From Synergistaceae bacterium UBA1037 (GTDB taxonomy: Bacteria; Synergistota; Synergistia; Synergistales; Synergistaceae), in contig DCEE01000052.1 in the NCBI GenBank assembly GCA_002316795.1, positions 1 through 7,814 on the forward strand: a stretch of DNA of 7,814 nucleotides, given 5' to 3'. The notes beneath the pieces are model-generated. The model searched no databases and was not told the origin of the DNA. It worked only from the letters and a program-made list of their open reading frames with translations. This document shows positions 1-5,778 of the stretch, piece by piece. Made by a program: the position numbers and the translations under genes. The first letter of the stretch is position 1. Each line of letters begins with the position of its first letter.

Positions 1-51
1 TTTGGAAGACCACTAAGGCCTGCAATGCGTGTCTGTTCGGTTAAAACCAAA

Positions 52-1071
52 TTATAAATGTGCGGTATCTGGTCTCCCCTGCTGTCCGGTATCGCCGGCT
101 GTGTACAGTTTAAATGCCAGTTGCCGGATCTCCCTTACCGAATCCTGATAAGTACGGGGGAATTTGCCTTTTGAAGTGTCGCATTTCTCAACTGTTCTGA
201 TCCAGTCTTTAGGGAACATGTCATATCCGAAATATGCTCCGGCAAGGGCACCGGTTATGGCACAATTTGTATCCGTGTCGCCGCCCATATATGCCGTTTC
301 GCATATTGCCTGTTCCGGTGTTTCGCTGTGCATAAGCCTGTAAACCGCATTCTGCAGTGAAAGGATCACCCACCCGCTTTTACCCGGTATGTCCTCAGGC
401 TTCCTTTCCTTTGCGTCAACGAGCGATCCTGTAAGGACGTTGTCCCCTAGTGTATCCGCTGTCCGGCAGATACTGCCGTATATTTCATCCCTTTCAGACC
501 CCAGGATCGCAAGTGCCAGTGCCTGGACAAAGACTATGTTTGCCGCGGTGCAGGTGCTGTTGGGGTGTGTAAGTCCGGCATCAAGGGCTGAATCTGCAAA
601 AAGTTCTGTGAGGTCAGGCTCTTGGTTATCTTTGATCCTTCCTGCGTGATAGACAGCCAGGGGGCTGATCCTCATCAAAGCTCCGTTTGCCTGGCTCGTT
701 TCGCTCGGCGTACTGTATCCTCCCAGAGCCCTGAAGGTAGTCATGCCTATGTCGAAGGGTTTTGAATCAAACCATTGTCTGTAATGTTTTAACGCTGTCT
801 CTCTTTCGTACCGCCCAGTCTCAATGATGCTGTCCGCCAGTGCCACAGCCATTTCGGAGTCATCCGTTATCTGTCCCCCGACAGTAGGCCAGGTGTAGCT
901 TTCGCCCATTATTCTGTATCCGGGACCTACTATCTGAAGGATGTTGTAGGATGTCTTGAATTCAAACTGAGCACCAAAAGCGTCCCCGCAGAAATGCCCT
1001 GCCAGACAGCCAGCAGCCCTGTTTAGTCTGCTCTCCCTTGTCGTACCTCTGGCCATTTCAGCCATTATCAT
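52..1071 (-). CDS. ADP-ribosylglycohydrolase (DraG/ARH) family protein
   Basis: Predicted 339-residue cytosolic hydrolase of the ARH/DraG fold (Pfam ADP_ribosyl_GH). In known members these enzymes remove ADP-ribose from protein side chains or from small ADP-ribosylated molecules, using a binuclear Mg site. The sequence shows the family's metal-binding signatures. TDD lies at residues 69-71 (context GQITDDSEMA). GGDTDTN lies at 263-269, with D265, D267 and T268 the expected ligands, followed by AITGALAGAYFG. The N-terminal GCLAGHFCGDAFGA (21-34) and the NGALMRISPLA segment (129-139) are also typical. Length is normal for the family and no signal peptide is visible. Three in-frame ATGs lie at codons 1, 3 and 6. 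GGGGGAG/AAAGG sits just upstream and fits either of the first two, so the exact start is uncertain by a few residues. No ADP-ribosyltransferase gene (DraT-like) is visible beside it, so the substrate cannot be inferred; a role in nitrogenase control is not supported here. Stop is TAA; no clear terminator is seen in the 51 bases left in the window. Confidence 0.92.
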   Translation of the reverse strand: MIMAEMARGTTRESRLNRAAGCLAGHFCGDAFGAQFEFKTSYNILQIVGPGYRIMGESYTWPTVGGQITDDSEMAVALADSIIETGRYERETALKHYRQWFDSKPFDIGMTTFRALGGYSTPSETSQANGALMRISPLAVYHAGRIKDNQEPDLTELFADSALDAGLTHPNSTCTAANIVFVQALALAILGSERDEIYGSICRTADTLGDNVLTGSLVDAKERKPEDIPGKSGWVILSLQNAVYRLMHSETPEQAICETAYMGGDTDTNCAITGALAGAYFGYDMFPKDWIRTVEKCDTSKGKFPRTYQDSVREIRQLAFKLYTAGDTGQQGRPDTAHL

Positions 1072-1088
1072 CCTTTCTCCCCCTTTAT

Positions 1089-1104
1089 GCAGAGGATCCT
1101 CTGC
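1089..1104. repeat. perfect 16-bp palindrome in the leader of the ADP-ribosylglycohydrolase gene
   Basis: GCAGAGGATCCTCTGC reads identically on both strands. It lies 18 bases upstream of the start codon, between the candidate promoter and the ribosome-binding site. On the minus strand it is flanked on both sides by similar words, ATAAAAGGGG before and ATAAAGGGG after. It could be a repressor operator; as an RNA hairpin it would need a few central bases to open as a loop. Function unknown. Confidence 0.6.
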
Positions 1105-1178
1105 CCCTTTTATCGGTCAACATAGACGGTCATCGTTCCGAGCGGTCGTCCTAATAAATTATCTTTCCGTTATCCTGT

Positions 1179-1207
1179 AATATATCGCTCACAACAAGGT
1201 CTCACAA
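1179..1207 (-). promoter_or_regulatory. candidate sigma70-type promoter for the ADP-ribosylglycohydrolase gene
   Basis: On the minus strand TTGTGA (1207-1202) is followed after 17 bases by TATATT (1184-1179). These match 4/6 and 5/6 of the consensus boxes. Transcription would start near 1172 and leave a leader of about 100 bases before the ATG. It is the best match in the region but has not been tested against background. Confidence 0.4.
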
Positions 1208-1210
1208 AGT

Positions 1211-1222
1211 AGCTCCGGAGCT
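1211..1222. repeat. perfect 12-bp palindrome upstream of a candidate -35 box
   Basis: AGCTCCGGAGCT is fully self-complementary. It begins 4 bases upstream (minus-strand sense) of the candidate -35 hexamer of the ADP-ribosylglycohydrolase promoter. That is a usual place for an activator or repressor site, but a 12-mer palindrome can arise by chance. Confidence 0.4.
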
Positions 1223-1444
1223 GGTCCATGCAGGGAACAGATCTTGAATTACATTGTTTCTGTCAGGACACAGGTTCTTTTGTTATTGTTGCCGGTGTAT
1301 AGGTAAAGGTAAGGAAATACGGGCAAAATTGAGATAGGGATCCCATTAACATTCCATCCTACATTGTATACTATTTTAACTTAAAGTAAAGGATACCGAT
1401 TTGGGACCAAGTATTTTAGAATGACTTCCTATAGAGGAGAATAC
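1223..1444. other. intergenic stretch with no recognised gene
   Basis: This is the rest of the gap between the tRNA terminator and the ADP-ribosylglycohydrolase promoter. It has no convincing reading frame with a ribosome-binding site on either strand. A TATACT box at 1367-1372 (plus) lacks a -35 partner and leads only into the antisense of the tRNA genes. I see nothing functional that I can support. Confidence 0.5.
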
Positions 1445-1468
1445 AAAAACCCGGCTTTTCAGCCGGGT
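1445..1468 (-). terminator. rho-independent terminator of the tRNA operon
   Basis: On the minus strand ACCCGGCT and AGCCGGGT form a perfect 8-bp GC-rich stem around a GAAA tetraloop, followed at once by TTTTTG. It starts 11 bases after the CCA end of tRNA-Met. It probably also ends readthrough transcripts from the lon-like/nth operon. Confidence 0.93.
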
Positions 1469-1478
1469 AATATTCGTT

Positions 1479-1555
1479 TGGTGGCGCTGACTGGATTCGA
1501 ACCGGTGACCTGTCGGGTATGAACCGAATGCTCTAGCCAACTGAGCTACAGCGCC
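1479..1555 (-). tRNA. tRNA-Met (CAU), elongator type
   Basis: This is a 77-base tRNA with encoded CCA (1481-1479). The acceptor stem GGCGCTG/CAGCGCC is perfect, the D stem is GCTC/GAGC, and the anticodon loop TTCATAC places CAT as anticodon. G1-C72 pairing and the B. subtilis-like anticodon arm GGTTCATACCC mark it as elongator Met rather than initiator or lysidine-type Ile. Two stem positions do not pair: 27-43 (U opposite C) and 51-63 (C opposite A in the T stem). It is the last gene of a three-tRNA unit, 5 bases after tRNA-fMet. The elongator-versus-Ile2 call comes from comparing arms from memory and is likely but not certain. Confidence 0.9.
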
Positions 1556-1556
1556 A

Positions 1557-1637
<81 letters not shown>

Positions 1638-1657
1638 ATTTTCAGTTGTTGCGTTAA

Positions 1658-1743
1658 TGGTGCCGAGAGCGGGATTCGAACCCGCACGAACTTGCGTTCG
1701 CAGGATTTTAAGTCCCGTGCGTCTACCATTCCGCCATCCCGGC
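1658..1743 (-). tRNA. tRNA-Leu (UAA)
   Basis: This 86-base class II tRNA has encoded CCA. The acceptor stem GCCGGGA/TCTCGGC includes one G-U pair. The anticodon loop CTTAAAA gives anticodon TAA, reading UUA and UUG. The long variable arm folds as CGAAC-GCAA-GTTCG, and the T arm is GCGGG-TTCGAAT-CCCGC. It is the first gene of the three-tRNA operon, only a few bases downstream of the predicted transcription start. Confidence 0.96.
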
Positions 1744-1754
1744 AAACAGGAAGT

Positions 1755-1782
1755 ATTATACCAACAAATGCTCATCCGTCAA
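1755..1782 (-). promoter_or_regulatory. promoter of the tRNA operon, overlapping the 3' end of nth
   Basis: On the minus strand TTGACG (1782-1777) and a perfect TATAAT (1760-1755) are separated by 16 bases. This is a strong sigma70-type match, about 11 bases upstream of the tRNA-Leu 5' end. The -35 hexamer is formed by the final Leu-Asp-Gly codons of nth, so a coding sequence and a stable-RNA promoter share bases. Confidence 0.85.
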
Positions 1783-2449
1783 GACTTTTTGAGAACTGAC
1801 ACCAATTTTTTGCGTAACATTTGTCGCAGTCCGGTTTTCTCGCCGAACAGATGCCCCTGCCATGCTCGATCATGTTTAGATGAGCTCCTCTAAAGCGTTC
1901 CATGGGGAGCGTACTCTCAAGATATTCCTGTATCTTGTCCGGAGCCATCTTTTCCGGTGCCCACCCCAGCCTTCGGCTTATCCTTGCCACATGAGTGTCT
2001 ACGGGAAAGGCAGGGACGCCAAGATCGAATACCAGGACACATGCCGCTGTCTTGACGCCAACTCCGGGGAGCGATACAAGAAATTCCCTTGCTTTGGCCG
2101 CATCCCAGTTTTTTAGCTCGCAGATCGAATAACTCCCGAATTTATCCCTGAGTATCGCAAGGATCTGCTTCATCCTCGCTGCTTTAGTATCTCCCAGACC
2201 GGCTACCCTGATGAGATCGACTATACGTTCGGCGGGGGCCTCTGCGGCCATTTCCCACCGTGGATATTCGGCTTTGAGTTTTTCAAAAGCCTTGTCCCGG
2301 TTCCTGTCGTTTGTATTCTGGGAGAGCAGTGTCAGCATTAGTCCGTCAAGCGGGTCATCGTGCTTCAGCTCCGGAGAAGGCCTTCCCTCATTGCCCCAGT
2401 GCCTTTCAAAGGCATCGAGGATCTCCCTGGCATGGTGAGGTCTCTTCAC
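1772..2449 (-). CDS. nth: endonuclease III (base-excision repair DNA glycosylase/AP lyase)
   Basis: This 225-residue protein removes oxidised pyrimidines from DNA and cleaves the resulting abasic site in the cytosol. The helix-hairpin-helix [10 protein letters not shown] (127-136) contains the expected catalytic lysine K133. The following [11 protein letters not shown] has the catalytic aspartate D151. The C terminus carries the [4Fe-4S] loop as Cys201-x6-Cys208-x2-Cys211-x5-Cys217, the classic spacing. LSQNTND (42-48) is the usual N-terminal helix signature. Length is standard. The start codon is GTG, not ATG. It overlaps the TGA stop of the upstream Lon-like gene in the four bases GTGA, and AGGAG (2462-2458) sits 8 bases before it. 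This supports translational coupling in a two-gene operon. No terminator separates nth from tRNA-Leu, so the operon mRNA may run through the tRNAs. The closest alternative is another HhH-GPD glycosylase such as MutY, but the protein lacks MutY's C-terminal domain. Confidence 0.95.
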   Translation of the reverse strand: MKRPHHAREILDAFERHWGNEGRPSPELKHDDPLDGLMLTLLSQNTNDRNRDKAFEKLKAEYPRWEMAAEAPAERIVDLIRVAGLGDTKAARMKQILAILRDKFGSYSICELKNWDAAKAREFLVSLPGVGVKTAACVLVFDLGVPAFPVDTHVARISRRLGWAPEKMAPDKIQEYLESTLPMERFRGAHLNMIEHGRGICSARKPDCDKCYAKNWCQFSKSLDG

Positions 2450-4998
2450 TTACCGGGCTCCTCAAATATTTTGCCCTTCTTCTTACCTTTTGATTTTTTC
2501 TTATCTTCAGGAGGATCGACCTTGTCCTGCATCTTCTTCTTGTGTCTAAAGGAACGCTCGATCCAGGCTTCCAGGCATGCCTTTACCCTTCCGTGTATGC
2601 TCTCCTCAGGATATTCGCCCTTTTCATCAGGAACTCCGGCACTGACGTCTGTCAGTATCTCTATGCCCTCATCTATGGTCCTGACGCTCCATATATGGAA
2701 TTTACCCTTCCTGACGGCTTCAAGGACCTCGTGGCTGAGCATGAGGTGTTGTTCGTTCTGGTGCGGGATCATGACCCCCTGTTCGCCTGTCAGACCTGAA
2801 ACTTTGCAGTAGCTGAAGAACCCCTCTATCTTTTCGTTTACGCCGCCTATGGGCTGTATGTTGCCGAACTGGTCGACAGATCCGGTTACTGCGATGCTCT
2901 GCTTCAGCGGTATTCCGGAGAGCGCAGAAAGCATGCAGTAAAGTTCTGTAGAGGATGCGCTGTCTCCCTCAACTCCCCCGTAAGTCTGTTCAAAGGCGAT
3001 CCGTGCCGTCATCGAAAGCGGGAAATGCTGCGCGTATTTGCGGCCGAGATAGCTTGAGAGGATGAGAAGGCCCTTGTTGTGTATGGGGCCGGTCATGTTT
3101 ACCTCACGCTCTATGTTGACTATTCCCTCCTGACCCATGTATACGTTTGCGGTTATCCTGACAGGGGAACCGAAGCTGTGGTCCACGAGTTGGGCGACTG
3201 TAAGGCCGTTTATCTGTCCGACGGCTGATCCTGCAGTATCTATCCTGATAACACCGTCACTGAAGCCTTCGCGGATCTTCTCCTCAAGAAGGTTGGAGCG
3301 GAATGTCTTTTCATCGATCGCCTTTATCACATGAGTCAGGCCTACCTGTTTTTTGGCTTCCATCCTCGCCCAGGCCGTAGCTTCAACAAGAATTTCGGCG
3401 ATCTTGTTAAACTGTGTACAGATCTTGTTTTGATTTTCGACCAGCCGGGACGCCCATTCAATGACCTCCCCCACTGCCTGGACAGTAAAATTCAGCTTGC
3501 CTTCGTGTTCGACAAACCCTGCAATGAAACGGGCGACCTGCATTTCGGATTCCTGCGTCCTCGGCATGTCTGTATCGAAGTCAGCCTTTATCTTGAATAT
3601 CTTCTGAAACTCGGGATCATAGATATTCAGCAGGTAGTAGAGGTACGGCGTGCCTACGACAACTACCTTCATGTCGATCGGGATAGCTTCCGGCCTGAGC
3701 GATGAAACAGGTATATACCCCAGCTGCTCTCCGAGGTTTTCGATCAGGAGTTCCCTGCAGCGAAGCACCCTTTTCAATGCGTCCCATGACATGAACTGCC
3801 TCAGGAGCTCTTCCGCCTCCAGCAGGAGAAAACCTCCGTTTGCCCTGTGCATGGCTCCCGGAGTTATCCTTCTGAAATCGGTATAAAGGTTTCCCTGGCG
3901 GCTTTCGTACTCTACCTTTCCGACCAGGTTGTAATAGACAGGATTTGTTTCCCTTATTACAGGAGCACCCTCGTTCGGATTGTTTGAGACAAATGAATTT
4001 ACCTCGTAACGGCTGAAGTCCACGTCCGCTGCTTCGTCGCGGGCTGCCGCGAGAAAGGCGTTGAAGTTTGCGACAATGTCTTCCGTGAAGTCGTCGAACC
4101 ATTCCTCAAGCTTTTTGTTCGGGGCATATTTCGCCCTGAGTTCAGAGAGGATGGGGCCTATCGCATTTCTGCATATCTGACCTTCGAGTTCTTTGATCTT
4201 CTCTTTGAGGTCCTTCTCTCTCTCCCTGATGGACCTCAGTGTCTCGAGCGTCTTCTGGGATATCTCCTCTGAGGCTTTCTGGAGCTTTTCCTGCTCTTCT
4301 TCCGAGAGGTTTTCAAACTCTTCCTGCTGCATCTCCCTCAAAACGGGTTCGGTATTTTTCGCCTCAGCCTTTTCTGCCTGCTCAGCCTCGTTTTCCGCCT
4401 TGACTGACTTTTCATCGGCATCTATTACGGGAGGCGCAAATATCATGGGCAGGTTAACAAAGCCCTGAGGGGTGCGCTTTATCGCGAAGCGCTTCTCCTC
4501 CGCCCATTTGCGGAGTTCTTCCATATACTTGTTGACCTCTTCCTGGAATGACTTAACCAGTTGGGCCTTGTTGTCTTCAAATTCATTGTTGTCAAATGCC
4601 TTTGCCAGGACAGACTTAAGATCCTCGACCGCATTCTCGGCATCCTTTGAAAGTTCCTTGCCTTTACCGGCAGGAAGCCTTACGGCAAGCGGAGTTCCGG
4701 GCTCGTCAAAGTTATATACATAGACCCAGTCGTCAGGTGCGGGCATTGTCGACGCGCAGCGGGTAAGCTCCTGCATAGCGTATGTGGTCCTTCCGCTCCC
4801 GGGCTCCCCGACCATGAAGATGTTATAGCCCTTGCTCTGTACGGACAGGCCAAAACTTACAGCATGGACAGCCCTTTCCTGTCCTACCAGTGCCTCCAGC
4901 TTCGGAAGGGATTTGGTCGTCCTGAAACCCAGTGACCCGATATCGGCAGTCCGTCTCAATTTTGCAACAGGGAGTTTTTTATCTTTAATAAGGGACAT
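2446..4998 (-). CDS. Lon-related AAA+/S16 protease (LonB/LonC-like, AAA_32 type)
   Basis: This 850-residue cytosolic protein has an N-terminal nucleotide-binding region, a charged coiled-coil insertion and a C-terminal Lon (S16) peptidase domain. The Walker A-like motif GEPGSGRTT is at 64-72, with arginine (R70) where lysine is usual. The Walker B-like strand GGFLLLEAEE ends with Glu394 in place of the usual Asp. Residues 190-275 are rich in Glu and Lys and probably form a coiled coil. In the peptidase domain GDSASS supplies the catalytic serine S680 and GGVNEK the catalytic lysine K723. Their spacing of 43 equals that of E. coli Lon (S679/K722). The tail (819-850) is lysine-rich. No membrane segment is seen, unlike archaeal LonB. 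An upstream in-frame ATG would add 25 residues. I chose the ATG at 4998 because AGGAGG lies 7 bases before it and the added segment looks non-coding. The likely role is protein quality control, but ATP dependence is uncertain given the altered Walker motifs. First gene of an operon with nth. Confidence 0.9.
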   Translation of the reverse strand: MSLIKDKKLPVAKLRRTADIGSLGFRTTKSLPKLEALVGQERAVHAVSFGLSVQSKGYNIFMVGEPGSGRTTYAMQELTRCASTMPAPDDWVYVYNFDEPGTPLAVRLPAGKGKELSKDAENAVEDLKSVLAKAFDNNEFEDNKAQLVKSFQEEVNKYMEELRKWAEEKRFAIKRTPQGFVNLPMIFAPPVIDADEKSVKAENEAEQAEKAEAKNTEPVLREMQQEEFENLSEEEQEKLQKASEEISQKTLETLRSIREREKDLKEKIKELEGQICRNAIGPILSELRAKYAPNKKLEEWFDDFTEDIVANFNAFLAAARDEAADVDFSRYEVNSFVSNNPNEGAPVIRETNPVYYNLVGKVEYESRQGNLYTDFRRITPGAMHRANGGFLLLEAEELLRQFMSWDALKRVLRCRELLIENLGEQLGYIPVSSLRPEAIPIDMKVVVVGTPYLYYLLNIYDPEFQKIFKIKADFDTDMPRTQESEMQVARFIAGFVEHEGKLNFTVQAVGEVIEWASRLVENQNKICTQFNKIAEILVEATAWARMEAKKQVGLTHVIKAIDEKTFRSNLLEEKIREGFSDGVIRIDTAGSAVGQINGLTVAQLVDHSFGSPVRITANVYMGQEGIVNIEREVNMTGPIHNKGLLILSSYLGRKYAQHFPLSMTARIAFEQTYGGVEGDSASSTELYCMLSALSGIPLKQSIAVTGSVDQFGNIQPIGGVNEKIEGFFSYCKVSGLTGEQGVMIPHQNEQHLMLSHEVLEAVRKGKFHIWSVRTIDEGIEILTDVSAGVPDEKGEYPEESIHGRVKACLEAWIERSFRHKKKMQDKVDPPEDKKKSKGKKKGKIFEEPGK
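2458..2462 (-). promoter_or_regulatory. ribosome-binding site deciding the GTG start of nth
   Basis: AGGAG lies 8 bases upstream of GTG (2449-2447), inside the last codons of the Lon-like gene. It supports initiation at this GTG rather than at a later codon. Confidence 0.75.
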
Positions 4999-5005
4999 GC
5001 TGCAG

Positions 5006-5011
5006 CCTCCT
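5006..5011 (-). promoter_or_regulatory. ribosome-binding site of the Lon-like gene
   Basis: A perfect AGGAGG lies 7 bases upstream of the ATG at 4998. It fixes the start against the in-frame ATG at 5073, which has no comparable site. Confidence 0.85.
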
Positions 5012-5027
5012 CGAAAAATACAAAATC

Positions 5028-5057
5028 TGCATAGCTTGGGTTCAAAATACCAGTCAA
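5028..5057 (-). promoter_or_regulatory. weak candidate promoter of the lon-like/nth operon
   Basis: On the minus strand TTGACT (5057-5052) is followed after 18 bases by TATGCA (5033-5028). The -35 matches 5/6 and the -10 only 3/6. An overlapping alternative, TTGAAC with TGTATT 17 bases on, would leave a very short leader. The gene follows the csp terminator, so it needs its own promoter in this gap of about 240 bases, but which boxes are used is unclear. Confidence 0.3.
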
Positions 5058-5068
5058 CAATAGACGAA
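5052..5068 (+). promoter_or_regulatory. tandem-heptad element resembling a degenerate CtsR box, at the lon-like promoter
   Basis: Plus-strand AGTCAAC-AAT-AGACGAA fits the CtsR operator layout (RGTCAAA, three bases, RGTCAAA) with three mismatches in 14 positions. It covers the candidate -35 hexamer of the lon-like gene and shares GTCAACAATAG with the clpB leader. Binding by any regulator is inference. Confidence 0.3.
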
Positions 5069-5235
5069 ATCATGTGTTTTAGGCAAGAGGCAATTTACAT
5101 AAATTACAAAGAAAAAGAAATATCGAAAAGAGCAGGTCGAATTTTAAGAGGAGACAACTGGCGTCGGTTTTCAAGTTAAAGCAGCAGTTTTTGATTCTCA
5201 ACAGAAAGCTTATCTTTAACTTTCAAAAACGATTT

Positions 5236-5272
5236 AAAAAGGAAGACAACGAGTCTCCTCGCTGTCTTCCTT
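5236..5272 (-). terminator. rho-independent terminator of the cold-shock gene
   Basis: On the minus strand AAGGAAGACA pairs perfectly with TGTCTTCCTT. Inside, after one mismatched pair, CGAG/CTCG forms a further stem around a four-base loop. The hairpin runs straight into TTTTTAAAT. It insulates csp from the lon-like gene downstream. Confidence 0.9.
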
Positions 5273-5280
5273 CAATAGTT

Positions 5281-5304
5281 TATTTCCTTATTAATAAAGA
5301 AATA
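5281..5304. repeat. 24-bp AT-rich imperfect palindrome in the csp 3' UTR
   Basis: The 24 bases pair with themselves at 11 of 12 positions; the arms are TATTTC/GAAATA and the core is TTATTAATAA, with one C/A mismatch. It lies between the csp stop codon and the terminator. It could act as an mRNA-stability element or a protein-binding site; no function is established. Confidence 0.55.
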
Positions 5305-5320
5305 TGCTGGCTAGCCTAAG

Positions 5321-5524
5321 CTAGATCTTCTCGACGTCAGAAGCCTGAGGCCCTTTGCTGCCCTGTGTGATCTCGAAGGATACCTTCTGACCTTCATCAA
5401 GGGTTTTGAATCCGTCGCCCTGGATGGCGCTGAAATGTACAAAGACATCGTTGCCTTCATCTGTGGTGATAAAACCATAACCCTTAGTTGCGTTGAACCA
5501 TTTTACTGTACCGTTGCTTTTCAA
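5321..5524 (-). CDS. cold-shock domain protein (CspA family RNA chaperone)
   Basis: This 67-residue single-domain CSD protein binds single-stranded RNA or DNA and melts mRNA structure; family members act in cold adaptation and general RNA handling. RNP1 is K14-GYGFI and RNP2 is V27-FVHF, both intact, with the aromatic W9-F10 just before. The ending [11 protein letters not shown] is typical. I place the start at a TTG (5524-5522). GGGAGG lies 7 bases before it (5537-5532), and translation from there gives a normal CspA length ([11 protein letters not shown]). A longer in-frame reading from an ATG at 5632 would add 36 residues with no family counterpart, and it would run through the promoter. 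It appears to be a single-gene unit with its own promoter and terminator, divergent from clpB. Which csp paralogue it is cannot be told from sequence alone. Confidence 0.95.
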   Translation of the reverse strand: MKSNGTVKWFNATKGYGFITTDEGNDVFVHFSAIQGDGFKTLDEGQKVSFEITQGSKGPQASDVEKI

Positions 5525-5531
5525 TGTGTTG

Positions 5532-5537
5532 CCTCCC
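5532..5537 (-). promoter_or_regulatory. ribosome-binding site selecting a TTG start for csp
   Basis: GGGAGG lies 7 bases upstream of TTG at 5524. No ATG lies at a suitable distance, so this site decides the start. Confidence 0.8.
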
Positions 5538-5554
5538 AACAGGAAATATTGTAA

Positions 5555-5569
5555 TCGGAACTTATCCGA
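5555..5569 (-). repeat. short hairpin at the start of the csp leader
   Basis: On the minus strand TCGGA-TAAGT-TCCGA forms a perfect 5-bp stem with a 5-base loop, right at the predicted 5' end of the csp mRNA. It may affect mRNA stability or temperature response, as 5' UTR structure does in other csp genes. It is small enough to be chance. Confidence 0.4.
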
Positions 5570-5576
5570 CCCTGCA

Positions 5577-5605
5577 ACTTTAAACTTATCTGAGCCACTT
5601 GTCAA
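5577..5605 (-). promoter_or_regulatory. promoter of the cold-shock gene
   Basis: On the minus strand a perfect TTGACA (5605-5600) is followed after 17 bases by TAAAGT (5582-5577), which matches 4/6. Transcription would start near 5570, giving a leader of about 46 bases. The -35 hexamer forms one arm of a GTCAA-N6-TTGAC palindrome at 5601-5616. Confidence 0.75.
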
Positions 5606-5710
5606 GCACATTTGACTAAATATTTTCCACATACAGCCAATTTTGCTGAAATATCAGAGATTATTTTGAACCTTAAGTACATTCTTTGAAATCAAAAGAT
5701 TATAAGAAAT

Positions 5711-5723
5711 TATTACAGTAATA
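5711..5723. repeat. 13-bp palindrome midway between csp and clpB promoters
   Basis: TATTAC-A-GTAATA is a perfect inverted repeat about a single central base. It lies in the roughly 170-base AT-rich stretch separating the two divergent promoters. It could be a binding site acting on both genes; function unknown. Confidence 0.4.
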
Positions 5724-5778
5724 CGGCTAAAATTGATAATATTTGTATGTAACCCGCCGCAGATTCCTCAAAAGAGGA

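Noticed and set aside
3617..4102. 161-residue minus-strand frame inside the Lon-like gene
   Set aside because: It is an out-of-frame shadow of a clearly conserved coding region, rich in Arg/Gly/Ser as expected from a shifted frame.
4999..5073. 25-residue N-terminal extension of the Lon-like protease from an upstream ATG
   Set aside because: The ATG at 4998 has a perfect AGGAGG 7 bases before it. The extension lacks a ribosome-binding site, overlaps the candidate promoter and reads as non-coding sequence.
5525..5632. 36-residue N-terminal extension of the cold-shock protein
   Set aside because: It runs through a good promoter and leader and has no counterpart in the CspA family; the TTG start with GGGAGG explains the gene better.
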